From Ostrinia nubilalis (Eukaryota > Arthropoda > Insecta > Lepidoptera > Crambidae): a stretch of DNA of 64,000 bases. A program made the translations under genes and the position numbers. The stretch covers positions 14,270,001 through 14,334,000 of the forward strand of contig NC_087095.1 in NCBI RefSeq assembly GCF_963855985.1, written 5' to 3'. Shown here piece after piece: positions 1 to 11,053 of the stretch. Each line of letters starts with the position of its first letter. Within the stretch, counting starts at the first letter, position 1. The notes under the pieces are model-generated. The model did no database searches. It was given only the letters and a program-made list of their open reading frames with translations, and was not told where the DNA came from.

Positions 1-1182
1 ACAGTGCAGTTTCCCATCAGTCTGCTTCGTAATGACTATAAACAAAGCTCAAAGTCAAACTCTAGGGACCTCTGCTTAAACTCCCATGAGTGCACAGAGG
101 TACGCAGGTAACTGCGTGTGATGCTCATAGCAATTTTCGATAGGTACAGAACCCCGTACATACGTCATACATATTATAGAAAGAAAACACCCAGACCAAT
201 ACAAACAAATATGTTTCTGCAATTTTAGTATGATATTTTTATTTATTAATAAACAAAGAGACTGAACAAAATTGATGCGTACCTATACTGATTAATGTTA
301 TTAACCACATGCAAAGCTTCGTGAATTGCAACAACTATAATTAAATTTATTATCCAAGCTCTAAATAATCGCTACTAAGAGTAACTTATCATAAAAAAAA
401 AATCCAAACGCTCAAGCTCCCAAGGGCCTACCGATAGGTCGGGTGACGTAATCTTGAAATTCTTTAAGCCGGCGCAGCACTTCCAGAAGGTCGGGCGACG
501 CCACGGCCACTTTGAACCGTGTTTACTTCTGCAGTTATATTTTATATTTATTCGATTCTAGAATATATTCCCAAAAAGTCTGAAAGGTGTTTTAATTTGT
601 ATCACTTGGATATGATTTGTATTAGAAAGTGTTGTGAGTGTGACGCTTGAAGGGAAGGAAGTCAACCTAACCTAACCAACTGCGTATTTCTATACTGTGT
701 AGCTGGAAATTGTGGCGGGAGCTCTTTGACGCGCTGTTTTCGGCGAAGAATTGCGCGCGCAGATTTTGACAGCGCGAAATACCTACTTGAGAAGAAATAC
801 CAAGCCTTAAACGCGGAATTGAATCACTTGAAGGTTGCCCATTTGTTAAAATAGGACTTAATTTTGGGAATTTGAAAAGAAAATAATCTTGAAACGTTGT
901 CAGTCAGTTTGCCATAAACGCACCTACCCGTAGAAACACTTTACACTTTCATGGTATTAAAGTTAATAGTCTTTCTTAATAATCACATCATGATATGGTA
1001 GAAAAATTTAACTGCGGCGGCGACTAGTTCAACACATTTATGGTAAGGGTCTAACATTTGACATGGACGAGATATGAACCCACGCCAACGCAAACAGTAA
1101 TTTAAAGTCAAGAGCGTAACCACCAAGCCATACACACTACTTATGGAATATTGTAATACACGTACTTAGAGTCTTCGTTTCG
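1..1182. other. AT-rich sequence, no gene recognised
   Basis: I see no coding frame of note and no complete mobile element. Two GC-richer patches stand out, around 425-520 and 700-780. A short CCTAACCTAACC run occurs near 665, a motif common in insect DNA. Around 1060-1130 is a faint sequence that might be an old tRNA-like SINE remnant, too decayed to call. Confidence 0.5.
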
Positions 1183-1275
1183 TTTCGTTTCAGCCAAATA
1201 ACGTCCACTGCTGGACAAAGGCCTCCCCCAAGGTTTTCCATAATGAATCCTGCGCTGCCCGCATCCAGCCTCACT
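1183..1275 (-). mobile_element. 3' fragment of RTE-type LINE
   Basis: The reverse complement matches the conserved end of the RTE copies in this window: the region encoding the tail of the endonuclease-reverse transcriptase, then the gcctttgtccagcag / ggacgt block. Only about 90 bases remain and the coding frame is lost. The motif is seen at more than a dozen other places here, so the assignment is firm, but the copy is dead. Confidence 0.75.
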
Positions 1276-1602
1276 GGATCAAAAAATCCAGTAGGGAGGG
1301 CGATTTAAAATAAAAATGTTTATTCTAAATGTGCATGAAGGCTCCTTATGTACCTCGTCATATTTGAGTTATGTATGAGTGAATAAATCTATTTGTGGTT
1401 ATAATCACTGGCTGGTACCAGTTTACGGCAGCTCTAAATTAGGATCGGTCAGGATTGTGGTGTGGTACATTCCCACTCTGCCGTCTTAGGCCGAGTACGC
1501 ACTAGCGAACTCAAACAGTGTGCTTACCATGAGTACGTTAGATGCTAGCGACTGCGTAAAAATTATAATAATTGTATGACAAAAAATTACATTATATTAT
1601 TA

Positions 1603-1710
1603 TGTACAAGCGCCCCTAGAGGCTTTAAGAACTTTCAAGAACTAAAATTTTCATAGATTTTTTTGACGCACTCGCCATCAGCGAGCACACCTAACGTAAA
1701 CTCTTAGTAA
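1603..1710 (+). mobile_element. Decayed copy of the CWG-TSD MITE family
   Basis: It shares the core agcgcccctag...aagaactaaaattttcat and the acgcgctcac-like right half with the complete copy at 55623-55757. The terminal inverted repeats are eroded. It is non-coding. Confidence 0.55.
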
Positions 1711-1864
1711 ACAAACTGTATCTGTTTCACGTTGCTGTTACCAAAATATTGGGTACATTCGAAAGTTTCGCCAGAACGGAATGCACGGTGTGCAGGAAGC
1801 CGATTAAGGCCAACGAATACTGCAGATAGAGTCGGATAGATTTTTCGATACATATACAATAGAG

Positions 1865-2090
1865 CATTGGTTCCCAAACTTATTTGAGACGCGCCCCCTT
1901 TCGACCATACTAAAATTCCGCGCCCCCCCTCCTCCAGTCAAGATCATTTATTGGTCGTATCGAGCAGTCTGGAATGCATTCTCTCAGCGGTCGCAGGTTT
2001 TTATACTTAAGTATACAGATGGCCCGCGCCCCCCTTTAAAAGTCTTTGCGCCCCCCCTGGGGGGCGCGCCCCCCACTTTGGGAACCAATG
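1865..2090. mobile_element. hAT-type MITE, 226 bp
   Basis: The ends are inverted repeats CATTGGTTCCCAAA and TTTGGGAACCAATG. They are flanked by 8-bp direct repeats CAATAGAG (1857-1864) and CACTAGAG (2091-2098), one mismatch apart. Eight-bp duplications with NAxTGGTTC-type ends are typical of the hAT superfamily. The interior is C-rich on the + strand (several CGCGCCCCCC runs) and non-coding, so it needed a transposase from elsewhere. Confidence 0.8.
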
Positions 2091-2098
2091 CACTAGAG

Positions 2099-3450
2099 TC
2101 TAGTAGTGTAGTGACTGAAAGACTAAAATGACTAATATTTAATGACGAATATTTATTATTGCTACGAGCATTAGAACCTCGACTATATGAATGTTAATTA
2201 TTTACTTACAGATTGTTAACTAAATACCAATATCTCTAGGATTTTTTGAAAACGAAAATAATTTCAGGCGTAGTTACAAATACAGCTAGTGAGCAGACGG
2301 CCTTAGAAGGCTCCAAAAATAATTAATATTCTTCACAATTACATAGTTCGCCTCAACTATGCCTTTGTTATTTCAAAGTCCAAATTCGCAAACCCTTATT
2401 ACCATACTTAATCTAATAGAAACTGTCACGAACTAAAAGTACCTATTGAATATTTTATCTTTCCAGCTTTTCAATAGTGTATGCAAAGTTATGCTAACCT
2501 CTTTAGGAGCCGTCTGTCAAATTATGTTACGTCTGGTGTCTGGGGATACAGTATCAGCTGTTAAATTTAGATTAGCAGCTTAAATGTAATTTACGATAAT
2601 ATTAACTTAATCTTTGGTAACAATATTGGAGCTATGATCAGTAACATCACTTTTTCCGTAAACTTTAAGAATAAATTTCTAGCTCATATTTGGCATATTG
2701 TTAAGGAAAGCTCTGCCAAGAAGTGTTCTCGGTTTGCAACTACGCATGATGTTTTTGCTTGGTCATAAACAGTGAAAGAATATGCTTCATTTTTCGTTCC
2801 TCATGCTGGTGAATGGATGAATCATATTTGTTGTACGATTTGCAACCGTTAGACCAATATTTTTGCGCATTATTGTCGCCAGACATAAATAAGATCACTT
2901 GAACGAACGGAAAAATGCCTTCGTTGCTATCTACTCGTGTGTAGATTTAAAGACAGTACTTAGTTATAGCTTATCATCTGCTATAAAAATATATCTTTAA
3001 AGAGAGGAGTTTAAGTTCATGAAAGGTCTAGTAAAGTTTAGTGTGTAGGAGTAATAATACCTAATCTATGTTCACCAACATTCGCGAGTCATCTTTTAGA
3101 TACAGATTGTAGTAACTAAAAATAGGCTGGTTTATTTTACATAGAACTTTCACTGATGACATTTCAAAAATTCTTTGCCAAAAATAGATCGAGAAATTAA
3201 TTGCAACATTTTAAATTATCTACTTTGTAATGAAAAAGGATAAATATTTGCAAGTATTTCGAAATTAAATTAGCAATCAAAGGACCAACTTTATTCCATC
3301 GGTTTTAATTATAAAATATTGTTATAATATTTAAGTTACAAAAGTTTTAATAAGTGTCTCGTTTTAGCAGACGTATAATGGCGAATTTAATTTAGTTAAT
3401 GACAATTTGAAGTTGTATACAATAGAGCATGAAGTTCGTATTGGACTGGC
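2099..3450. other. AT-rich sequence, nothing recognised
   Basis: I see no credible reading frame, no clear terminal repeats and no RNA gene. Two weakly similar, oppositely oriented gagcagacgg/ccgtctgtc patches near 2290 and 2505 may be old element ends. Confidence 0.4.
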
Positions 3451-3454
3451 AATA

Positions 3455-3530
3455 AGCGAAATAGTTGTCTGGTCTAGTGGATCGTCCTCGACAAAGACAA
3501 GGGTCGGGAGTTCAGTTCTTGAACAGGCAA
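3455..3530 (+). mobile_element. tRNA-like SINE head (remnant)
   Basis: The sequence resembles the pol III internal promoter of a tRNA: an A-box-like TGGTCTAGTGGATCG near 3470, then a B-box-like GGGAGTTCAGTTC near 3507. It does not fold as an intact tRNA and the B box deviates from GGTTCGANTCC, so a tRNA-derived SINE remnant fits better than a tRNA gene. Confidence 0.4.
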
Positions 3531-3998
3531 ATATAATGCTAAGAGCCATTCACTTTGTACCTAAGTCTAGAGGATACTGAATGTACATCTCATTAACTAA
3601 AATCCTCATCTCAAAAAAATCAGCTTGTCTAAATCTTTGTATGAACTTTTAAGACTTTTCCCTAGCAACCAAAGGGTCTCTCCTATATACCTCTGCCGTC
3701 AGTCCGTCTGTCAGCGAGCTTTCATGAACCGTGTTGGTAGATATTTGATTTTCTCGGAATATTATGTATGACTTATCATACATTATATTTGTACTTGTCT
3801 TGTACTTTTGTCGATTGTACTTATACAATCGTTTGTGTGATTTTACTTTCGAAGTTAATACTAACGTTTTTGTATACGATGCTGATATACTAGGAGACGC
3901 ATACTTTAAGCAATTAATAGTTTTAAAGAGCTTAAACTATTTTTCTTAATTTCTTGTGACAATTCTCATTCTTTTCGGTCAGTCACTAATCATCAAAC

Positions 3999-4066
3999 TA
4001 TCATCACCATCATCATCACCATTTCAACCACAGGACGTCCACTACTGAACATAATATGTCTCCCCT
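3999..4066 (-). mobile_element. RTE-type LINE 3' end with (ATG)n tail
   Basis: On the minus strand the fragment reads agcagtggacgtcctgtgg-like sequence and then an ATG/GTG microsatellite tail, here seen as CATCATCACC on the + strand. This is the tail type also seen at 23359, 36882 and 42007. Confidence 0.7.
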
Positions 4067-4085
4067 AAAACACTATACTCTTAAA

Positions 4086-4328
4086 TCTATAGTATAATAT
4101 CATAAAATGCGAAAGTAACTCTGTCTGTTTGTCTGTCTATCTGCCTTTCAGTCTCTCTGTCGTCAGCTTTCACGCCTAAACCACTGAACCGATTTTGATT
4201 AACTTTGGCATAGAGATAGTTTGAGTCCCGGGAAAGGACATAGGATAGTTTAGATAGGATAGCGCGCGATAAAGTTTTTCTGTGACAGACAAAATTCCAC
4301 GCGGGCGAAGCCGCGGGCGGAAAGCTAG
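4086..4328 (+). mobile_element. Short non-autonomous Helitron-like element
   Basis: It begins TCTATAGTATAATATCATAA and ends with a GC-rich hairpin (gcgggcgaagccgcgggcgg) followed by CTAG. A 5' TC, a 3' hairpin and a terminal CTRR are the Helitron signature. There is no target duplication, as expected. It resembles the small lepidopteran Helitron families (Lep1-type). It is non-coding, so the Rep/helicase had to come from elsewhere. Confidence 0.75.
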
Positions 4329-4697
4329 TTAAGCATAATTATGATTACCTGACCCAACCAACTGAAATTAAACCTCACCTGCACAGTAACTGTAATTTTT
4401 CCATGCGATTTATTTTTAAAGCGAAACCTGTCGTGAGTAAGGAACTTAATTACCTTAACGAACGTCACAGCAAGGAACACTTTAGGCCAAAGATAAAAGA
4501 GCTAAGTGACTCTGAAAATTTCTATGAATTCGAACAAAAGTTCAAAAGAACTGGAGTTGGCATAAAGCGTGCCCATTGGTCAGTAGGGAAGGGAAACAAT
4601 TTTCTTCGGAAAAACCGATTAGGTCACGCTACTTTGAATATTTTAAGCTTATTCTATCAACTTGAAATCATTATAAAAAGTTTTCATTATAAAAAGC

Positions 4698-4751
4698 TTT
4701 TTGTATGGACTTTGACAGATTTTTGACGATCGTCAAAGTTTAACTCAGCAT
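4698..4751 (+). mobile_element. Fragment of the GGCTGAGTTGCACC MITE family
   Basis: It shares the central tttttgtatgg...tttgacagatttttgacg segment and a shortened ...aactcagca right end with the complete copy at 59919-60034. The left half is missing. Confidence 0.55.
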
Positions 4752-4857
4752 AAGACTTTATTGAAACCATTTTTTTGCGTTAAATATTTATCCAATGCGT
4801 TTCACCGCTATAATTAAGTAAAACACGCATTAAGCGTTATTGTATAATTTATATTTG

Positions 4858-6680
4858 TTTCAATGAGGATCAGTACTGTTGTAGAAAATTCAATAAAACT
4901 AGTATCTACGTTAATCTTTAAGACATAAGAAAGATATATCTTTTTGAATTATCCAAATCGGACCATTACTTACGAAGATATTAAGTAATAAACATAGGCC
5001 GTTTTTGCCGCTAAAAGTCAACGTACGCAAGGCCGCGTGACGTCACTATATCCGAATCGAGCGCAGCCGGCGTACTATTGGGATGGAAAATATTTTTTTC
5101 CGGCTAAACTATCAGTTTTAGAAAAAAACTTTTAATAACATTTATTCTTCAAAATAAAGTAACCTATCGACCAGTAATTTTTAAAAATAAAAATTGTGAA
5201 AATTAAATATTGCTATGTCCAAAAACCACATTTTCATAGGATTCGATGCAATGCGGAGACGCGGTTGGGGTGAGTGTAACTTAATGATTGTATGAATTGA
5301 ACATAATAATACATAATATGATGCAAATACCCAGTTTCTGGCCTGGGGGGGGGGGGGAGAGGCAAGTCATACCCAGTTTCTGGCCTGGGGGGGGGGGGGG
5401 GGGGGTAAGTAATACCCAGCTTCCGGCCGAGGGGGAGTCATACCTAGCTTATGCTTATGGACTGGGGGAAGGGGCTAGCCTTACCCAGCTTTTGGCTTGG
5501 GGAGGGGGGGGGGGGGGAAAGGAGGGGTCAAGTCATAACCAGTTTCTATGGGCTGGGGGGAGGGGCTAGCCTTACCCAGCTTATGGCCTGGGGGAGGGGG
5601 GGGGTCAAGTCATACCCAGTTTCTGGCATTTCTGGCACGGAGGGGGTGTCATACCTAGCTTATGCTTATGGACTGGGGGAAGGGGCTAGCCTTACCCAGC
5701 TTCTGGCTTGGGGAGGGGTCAAGTCGTAACCAGTTTCTATGGGCTGGGGGGAGGGGCTAGCCTTACCCAGCTTATGGCCTGGGGGAGGGGGGGGGGTCAA
5801 GTCATACCCAGTTTCTGGCATTTCTGGCATGGAGGGGGTGTCATACCCAGCTTCTGGCCGAAGGGGAGTCATATCCAGCTTATGCTTATGGCCTGGGGGT
5901 AGGGGCAAGCCTTACCTAGCTTCTTGCCTGGGGGGAGGGGGAGGGGTCAAGTCATACCCAGCTTCTAGGCTAAGATTAAATAGATTTCCAGCACGGAGCG
6001 GCTGTCCTTTCCTGCAGCAGCTGGCCCGCCCATGGGAACGGCGAATAGATAGGTAGGTGCGTAGGTTTAACTCAGAAAAACTAAATAACAGGTAGGTATT
6101 GCGTGTACATCGAAATTATTTTCATAGCAATGTCTTGTAGCCTAGGCAGAGTGTATCTGCCTCAGCTATACCTTATTGTTAGAAGTAAATAAATTAATAC
6201 TTATACATTTTTATATTTTACTTGGAAGAAGATATGACTCTAACAACACTTATGAACACTTTATTTGAATAAATCGCCAAATATACCACCGCGGAGACCC
6301 CAATCGCGTCTCTGCGTGCCATTGAATCGTATGAGCGTATGGATTTTTTGCGTTATTTTTCACAATTTCTATTTTTTAAAATTACCTATCGATAGCTTAT
6401 TTTATTCTGATGAATAAATGTCATTACAAGTTTTTCTCTAAAACTGATAATTTGGCTAGAAAAAAATATTTTCTATCCACGCAGTACGCCGGCAGCGTTC
6501 GGTTCGGATATAATGACGTCATCGTCCCCGCGCCGGGCGGTCAGTGAACTTTTTTAGTAATTTGGCCATAACTTCGTCAATTTTTGTCGTAGAACAAAAA
6601 TTTTTGCACTGTGTATTAAGGATTTCTTAGCCCTATAAATCTGCATTCACAGCTAAAAATCGAAATGATCCTCATTGAAA
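4858..6680. mobile_element. Foldback-type element with ~400-bp inverted arms
   Basis: Two long arms are inverted repeats of each other: about 4858-5276 and 6293-6680. They begin with a shared 15-mer TTTCAATGAGGATCA. Matching blocks occur in the same order along both arms, for example ATATCCGAA..., GCCGGCGTACT, GAAAATATTTTTTTC and the GGAGACGCG-ttgggg motif at the inner ends. I judge identity near 70 percent by eye. The loop between the arms holds a G-rich tandem array and no transposase. No clear target duplication is visible, so the superfamily is unresolved. Confidence 0.7.
5328..5965 (+). repeat. G-rich tandem array (about 190-bp higher-order unit)
   Basis: Short units of the form ACCCAGYTTMTGG-CYTGGGGGAGGGGG repeat with variation. 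A longer unit of roughly 190 bp, starting ggtcaagtcRtaaccag, occurs near 5526 and 5716. Guanine runs reach 10 to 18. All reading frames through it are by-products of the repeat. The + strand could form G-quadruplexes; that is inference from the runs. Confidence 0.9.
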
Positions 6681-7146
6681 GTTTACATTTTAATTATTTA
6701 CAGTAATCCCGATCATCCGTTTACACGCAAATCCTCACTATAATTTGCTCAAATAAAAAAACAGTTCTTGTAAAAACGCTTGTAAAAAGCAAAAAAAAAC
6801 ATCTGATGTCTTGAACCGAAACCGGTTACTTTACACTAGCACATCCCTATCCCGGATCGAACATGAAACATTGTTTGACCTTCTTTCTAATAAAAGAAGT
6901 TGCCGAATTTATCGCAGGCCCATTCACTGGTTTTTAACGATTTCGTATGATTAATGCGATAATTAGGAGGCTGTGACCCTCGTTGTTAGCCGGTTGGCTG
7001 CGACGGGCACTTTCGTTATTTCCAAACTTTTGTATGGAATTTACTTTGGTCTTATTGAATTCTATGAAACAAGGCCAAAGTATTAAGAAACTACCAGGCA
7101 TTGCAAATATGCGATAGTAACGAGGAGGATGGTGATGGTATCTATA
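6681..7146. other. Unassigned AT-rich sequence
   Basis: No reading frame, terminal repeat or RNA gene recognised. Confidence 0.4.
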
Positions 7147-7387
7147 TCTATAAAAGGGAAGGTAAGGTCACTGATTGACTGGCTTACTTATAACGAAATC
7201 TTGAAACTACAAGTGCTAAGGAGTCTTAAATTTTGCATGGGGGTTCCATTTAGAACGTAGGTGCTCTAAGTAGAGTATACCTAAAAAAGAGAAATCTCAG
7301 AAACTAAAACATCTACAAACTTGAAAAATGGCAGATAGGTTCCATAAAGGGTGTAGTAGACATCCGCTAAGAACGGCCTTTTCGCTA
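7147..7387 (+). mobile_element. Helitron-like element
   Basis: It starts TCTATAAAAGGGAAGG and ends TTCGCTAG, with the CTAG terminus at 7384-7387. The 5' TC and 3' CTAG are right for a short Helitron, but the GC hairpin before the end is weak. It is non-coding. Its 3' end faces that of the next Helitron 16 bases away. Confidence 0.5.
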
Positions 7388-7403
7388 GTGTGAATATAAG
7401 ATA

Positions 7404-7609
7404 CTAGCAAGCGCCCGCGACTACGTACGCATGGACCTCGTTTTACCTCCTAGCGGATGCCTACGTCATAACATCTACCTGCATGCCAAATTTCAGCCCG
7501 ATCCGTCCAGTGATTAAGGCTGTGCGTTGATAGATCACTATGTCAGTCAGTGAGTGAGTGAGTCAGTCAGTCAGTCATTCATCCTTTGAGTTATATATAT
7601 TTAGATAGA
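7404..7609 (-). mobile_element. Helitron-like element, opposite orientation
   Basis: On the minus strand it begins TCTATCTAAATATATA and ends gtcgcgggcgcttgCTAG. It contains the conserved tgcatgccaaatttcagcc block shared with the larger copies at 13747 and 24153. Short GTCA/GTGA tandem runs lie near 7545-7580. Confidence 0.65.
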
Positions 7610-7852
7610 TTCCTTTTTTTATATGCCTATTGGGTATTTGACATCATTGCGGCAAGCAATTAGGTGATACGCTCGACTGATTCGTTTCCTTGAAAATTAA
7701 TCGTTAATTTAGATTTAAATGTTCAATGAAACGGTAATTAGACAGAAATTTATTATTCGATTGCCTTTTGAAATAAATTACATGGAATTTGGTATTATTA
7801 ACCATGTGTGAACTAATATCCCTATTCATTAATTATGTCATTATTACAAAAT

Positions 7853-8340
7853 GCAAAGTCAAATTCAAAATTCCTTTATTTGCATGGACTATTAAATAGT
7901 GCTTACAAATCCAAAATTAAAATTAAATAAGTGTTCCTTGTCAGGACTACGGAACCCCAATAAGGACTAATTAAAAAAAACTTTAAAGTTTTGCTCTTAT
8001 GGAGCCTTCACACGTCTCATAATATTTTTGTCCTACCAGTGCAGCGCTTTGAGACCAATATTTGGCAAGTGCTGAGAAGAAGCGCCGCAACAAACTCAGT
8101 CACCACTGTCTGTCGGTTGAAATAAATAGTAGTATTGAGTAGGTATATTAATTCAGGAGCAGTTCTCTGAATACATTCCATTGAAGGAAAATAATTCATG
8201 TACACACGACAGCACATCAGGTTACCCATTTTTGTTGCAAACTCGCCCCTATTACAACTGCACAAGAACCCGCAGTGGTTACCTTGACATGCCGTCGTCA
8301 TGTACCAGAAGCTTGCCTTCATTGTACGGGTATAGAAGTT
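7853..8340 (-). mobile_element. 3' end of a LINE with TTTGAC-type tail
   Basis: Read on the minus strand, the piece carries gagtttgttgcggcgcttct, later tgtgaaggctcc, then AATAAAGGAATTTTG and a short TTTGAC-like tail. The same tail recurs at 19484. These 3' ends are frequent in Lepidoptera. The 101-codon frame at 8017-8322 (-) lies inside it and is best read as part of the repeat, not a gene. Confidence 0.6.
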
Positions 8341-8903
8341 TAGTATTTAACGTAGATATTTCTCGTAGTCCGTAGCATTACTCGTAGCAATATGCGTTAC
8401 GACGTGTCTATAGAAGCGCTACGCGTTTATTTCGTAGTACAGAAAAACAAATAATCTTCATTGCTTGTATTGTATCTTATACAGTGAGAAAAATCGGGCT
8501 TTGAACTTGGCAAAAAAAATCATAACCAAAGAAATTCTTAACAAAATTGCCAAATAGTTAGATAAACTTTATGTAAAAAAACTGTTATTTGAAAAGGTTG
8601 CCGAATCATTACTGCTAGTATTACATACAACGTTGTTAAGGATAAATTAGATTATACGTAATACGATTACACAAGCATCAAAAAGGACCAAGAAAAGGTT
8701 TAGGTCACTTTGATATACCGTTTACCTTCCATCATCCGCATGATCAAACGCTCAATTAAGCCGTCAGATGCCTCACCTTTTTCAGTGTCTAAATTATTCA
8801 CATATCAAACAGGCTGTAATGCAAAAGATATGTAACTGCACCTAACACGAAGTTTCCCGAGGTGCTCCGATCTTCAGAATATTCGGATCGGCACTGCTGA
8901 AGC

Positions 8904-8937
8904 TCAGTGCGCCCGTGGTCTCGGTCGGGGGCGGACG
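8904..8937 (+). promoter_or_regulatory. TATA-less Inr + DPE core promoter (candidate)
   Basis: A consensus arthropod initiator TCAGT sits at 8904-8908. Taking its A (8906) as +1, GGACG occupies +28 to +32 (8933-8937), the position and consensus of the downstream promoter element. The surrounding 60 bases are unusually GC-rich for this window. A near-palindrome ccgatc...gatcgg lies just upstream, around 8866-8891. Chance occurrence of both motifs at exact spacing is low but not negligible over 64 kb. Confidence 0.45.
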
Positions 8938-9056
8938 TGTTAAGCCCTTTGATTTTACCGCGCGATCGTTTTGTGTCAGTGGTATAGTCGTGTCTAAAAG
9001 TGCTTGGACATGAGTGCCGTGTTTATTGGCATGCAAACCTTATAGGATAGAAACAG
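8906..9056 (+). other. Candidate 5' untranslated exon 1
   Basis: Starting from the initiator at 8906, the transcript would run 151 nt to a perfect donor, CAG|GTAAGT, at 9056/9057. The exon has a short upstream reading frame (ATG at 9010, stop after 11 codons) and no longer coding potential, so it would be untranslated. Its composition differs from the flanks, as expected for an exon. I propose it is spliced to 59728-59849, the next exon-like segment on this strand with a strong acceptor. The pairing is inferred; another acceptor outside the window is possible. Confidence 0.35.
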
Positions 9057-9062
9057 GTAAGT

Positions 9063-10011
9063 TAAAAGTAGGAGTTGACACGATTTTACTTGACTAATAA
9101 TAATAAAAAAGTGTTAAAAATATTTAGTCAGAAAGTAAGTAATTTCTGATTTCAATTTACCGATTTATTTTAATCCACATATCCATTTTATTACGTTTTA
9201 AGGGCAAATGAGGAACTTCAAAACATTGCCAACTTCAATGAAAGTTTCTTGGATTTTCACAGTTGATAAACAATTATGTACCAATAAATCAAAGTATGAA
9301 AGAAGGAAAGGATAAATCCAACTCATACTATTACTACTTTCTAACTCCTGTTTCAGTATTTTTTTGAATGAAACTTTTCATAATGTTAAATAACACATTA
9401 TAACGTGCGAATATTTTTGTATTCCCTTTTTTAAAACTTGGGCCACAAATTATAAAAAGAGGTTTTATATACACCTTTATGGAAGAATAGTGAATATAGT
9501 ATGCGATGTACAGGATATACGATTAGTGCCAAAATTAATGGCTCGTTTGGTCGAACAGTTTTCCCATTGAGCAAGTTGCTTTAGGGAAAACTTTCCGGAA
9601 TTAGTATTTATTGCTGTAATATGGGATAGTAGTAAACTCAGTTTTATAGTTAGTACTATTTGGATTTTAAATTAGGTAAGATAAATACACTGGACAGCAA
9701 AAAAGGGGCAGTTAGAAAATCTACTATATCTTCAAAAGTATCTGACCCAGACTAGCGCAGTGTACGTACTTTTAGATAAACAGATTTTCATTAAATTTTT
9801 CACTTAAACACTGTCGAAGTAATTTTTTATGTAGACCGCCCGTTTCTAATTGAAGTTGTACCTTTGATGTGTATTTAAGCTACGTTTCAATTGGATCTTA
9901 GATAGTTAAAAGCCATTGAGGATTATCGGTCAGTGAAAGGACTCACTTAAGTGTAATTGGTTTTTCTTTATTTCTTTGAATAGATAAAAAATATTTCTTT
10001 ATTCATATTCA
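9063..10011. other. AT-rich intronic sequence
   Basis: No gene seen. A cactggacagcaaaa motif near 9690 resembles a Tc1/mariner end, but I cannot find a matching opposite end. Confidence 0.4.
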
Positions 10012-10188
10012 TTACATAGTATAAAACAAAGTTGCTTTTCCTTCCCTTTTGCCTTTTGCCTATGTATGCTTAGATCTTTAAAACTACGCAACAGATTTTG
10101 ATGCGATTTTTAAAACAGAGTGATTTAAGAGGAAGATTTAGTTAGAATACAATGACATAGCACTGCAAAACTGGGGCGGGGCGCTATT
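10012..10188 (+). mobile_element. Helitron-like element, second family
   Basis: The copy shares in order ataaaacaaagttgctt, tatgcttagatctttaaaac, gattttgatgcg, agagtgattyaag and a degraded gc-rich end with the element at 10676-11053. The CTAG terminus is mutated here. It serves as an empty-site reference for the nested insertion in that copy. Confidence 0.55.
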
Positions 10189-10675
10189 AATAATACCAAT
10201 AACGTATTGTAAATTCTCCGTAACATCGCAGATCAGTTGCTTACATTATTGATCAATTTGGCTAAGACTTACAGTGGTATAAGGAAAATTAAATACGTAG
10301 GTAGGCTCTTATGAAATTAAAATCAAGGTTACTCGGCACATGAGTAGATTTACTTATTACTTAAATAAACTGATATGTACCTATTTCGCGTTCATTCTTC
10401 TGTACAGAAAACCTTTTATTTGAAGCGTGATTTTCTTGCTGAGATGCCTAATTTCAAATTCAACCCTTATCCAAATCTTAGGACAACTTGGACTCTACAT
10501 TTATCACGATGCGGTCCGTGAGGCATTACATTTTTGAATAACTTGTCATTGACACGGATTACCTTTGGGAAGAAATGTATTTGAAGGTTGTTATACATTA
10601 CAAAAGATGAAAATATAAGGTGGTTTAAATAAAAGCATTTTGTACTTTCTAACAGTATCACTGCATAAGCATAGT

Positions 10676-11053
10676 ACCTATAAAACAAAGTTGCTTTCCG
10701 CTGTCTGTCCCTATGTATGCTTAGATCTTTAAAACTACGCAACGGATTTTGATGCGGTTTTTTATAATAGACTAGCTTTCCGCCCGCGGCTTCGCACGCG
10801 TGAAATTACGTTTGTCACAGATCGTCATAAATTATAGCCTATATGTTATTCTGGATTATGAACAATAATACTGTAAAGTTTCATCAAAATCCGTTCAGTG
10901 GTTTTTGAGCCTATTCATTACAAACATACAAACATACAAAAATAGGTACAAATCTTTCCTCTTTATAATATTAGTATAGATAGAGTGATTCAAGAGAAAG
11001 GTTTATATTATGTACTTAGCACCCGTGCGAAGCCGGGGAGAGTCGCTAGTTAA
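10676..11053 (+). mobile_element. Helitron-like element (second family), interrupted
   Basis: The left part runs 10676-10771 and the right part 10981-11053, ending cgaagccggggagagtcgCTAG. Between them sits another Helitron (10772-10980). Compared with the paralogue at 10012-10188, the flanks join cleanly without a target duplication, as expected for Helitron insertion between A and T. Confidence 0.65.
10772..10980 (-). mobile_element. Helitron-like element nested in another
   Basis: On the minus strand it begins TCTATACTAATATTATAAAG and ends cgaagccgcgggcggaaagCTAG, with the hairpin just before the end. The flanking bases are A and T, the usual Helitron target. Ends and length (209 bp) are intact, so it is younger than its host element. 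Confidence 0.8.

Noticed and set aside
4403..4726. 107-codon + strand frame
   Set aside because: No recognisable domain, and its last codons lie in a MITE fragment; it may be chance. It has a charged, plausible-looking middle, so RNA evidence would change my mind.
5288..6056. Several overlapping open frames (64-105 codons) on both strands
   Set aside because: They read through the G-rich tandem array in all frames and are low-complexity; no domain or splice context.
8842..9036. 64-codon minus-strand frame over the candidate exon 1
   Set aside because: No start context or splice signals on that strand; the + strand promoter and donor explain the GC content better.
9686..9960. Tc1/mariner-like left end cactggacagcaaaa
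   Set aside because: No inverted partner or transposase trace could be found.
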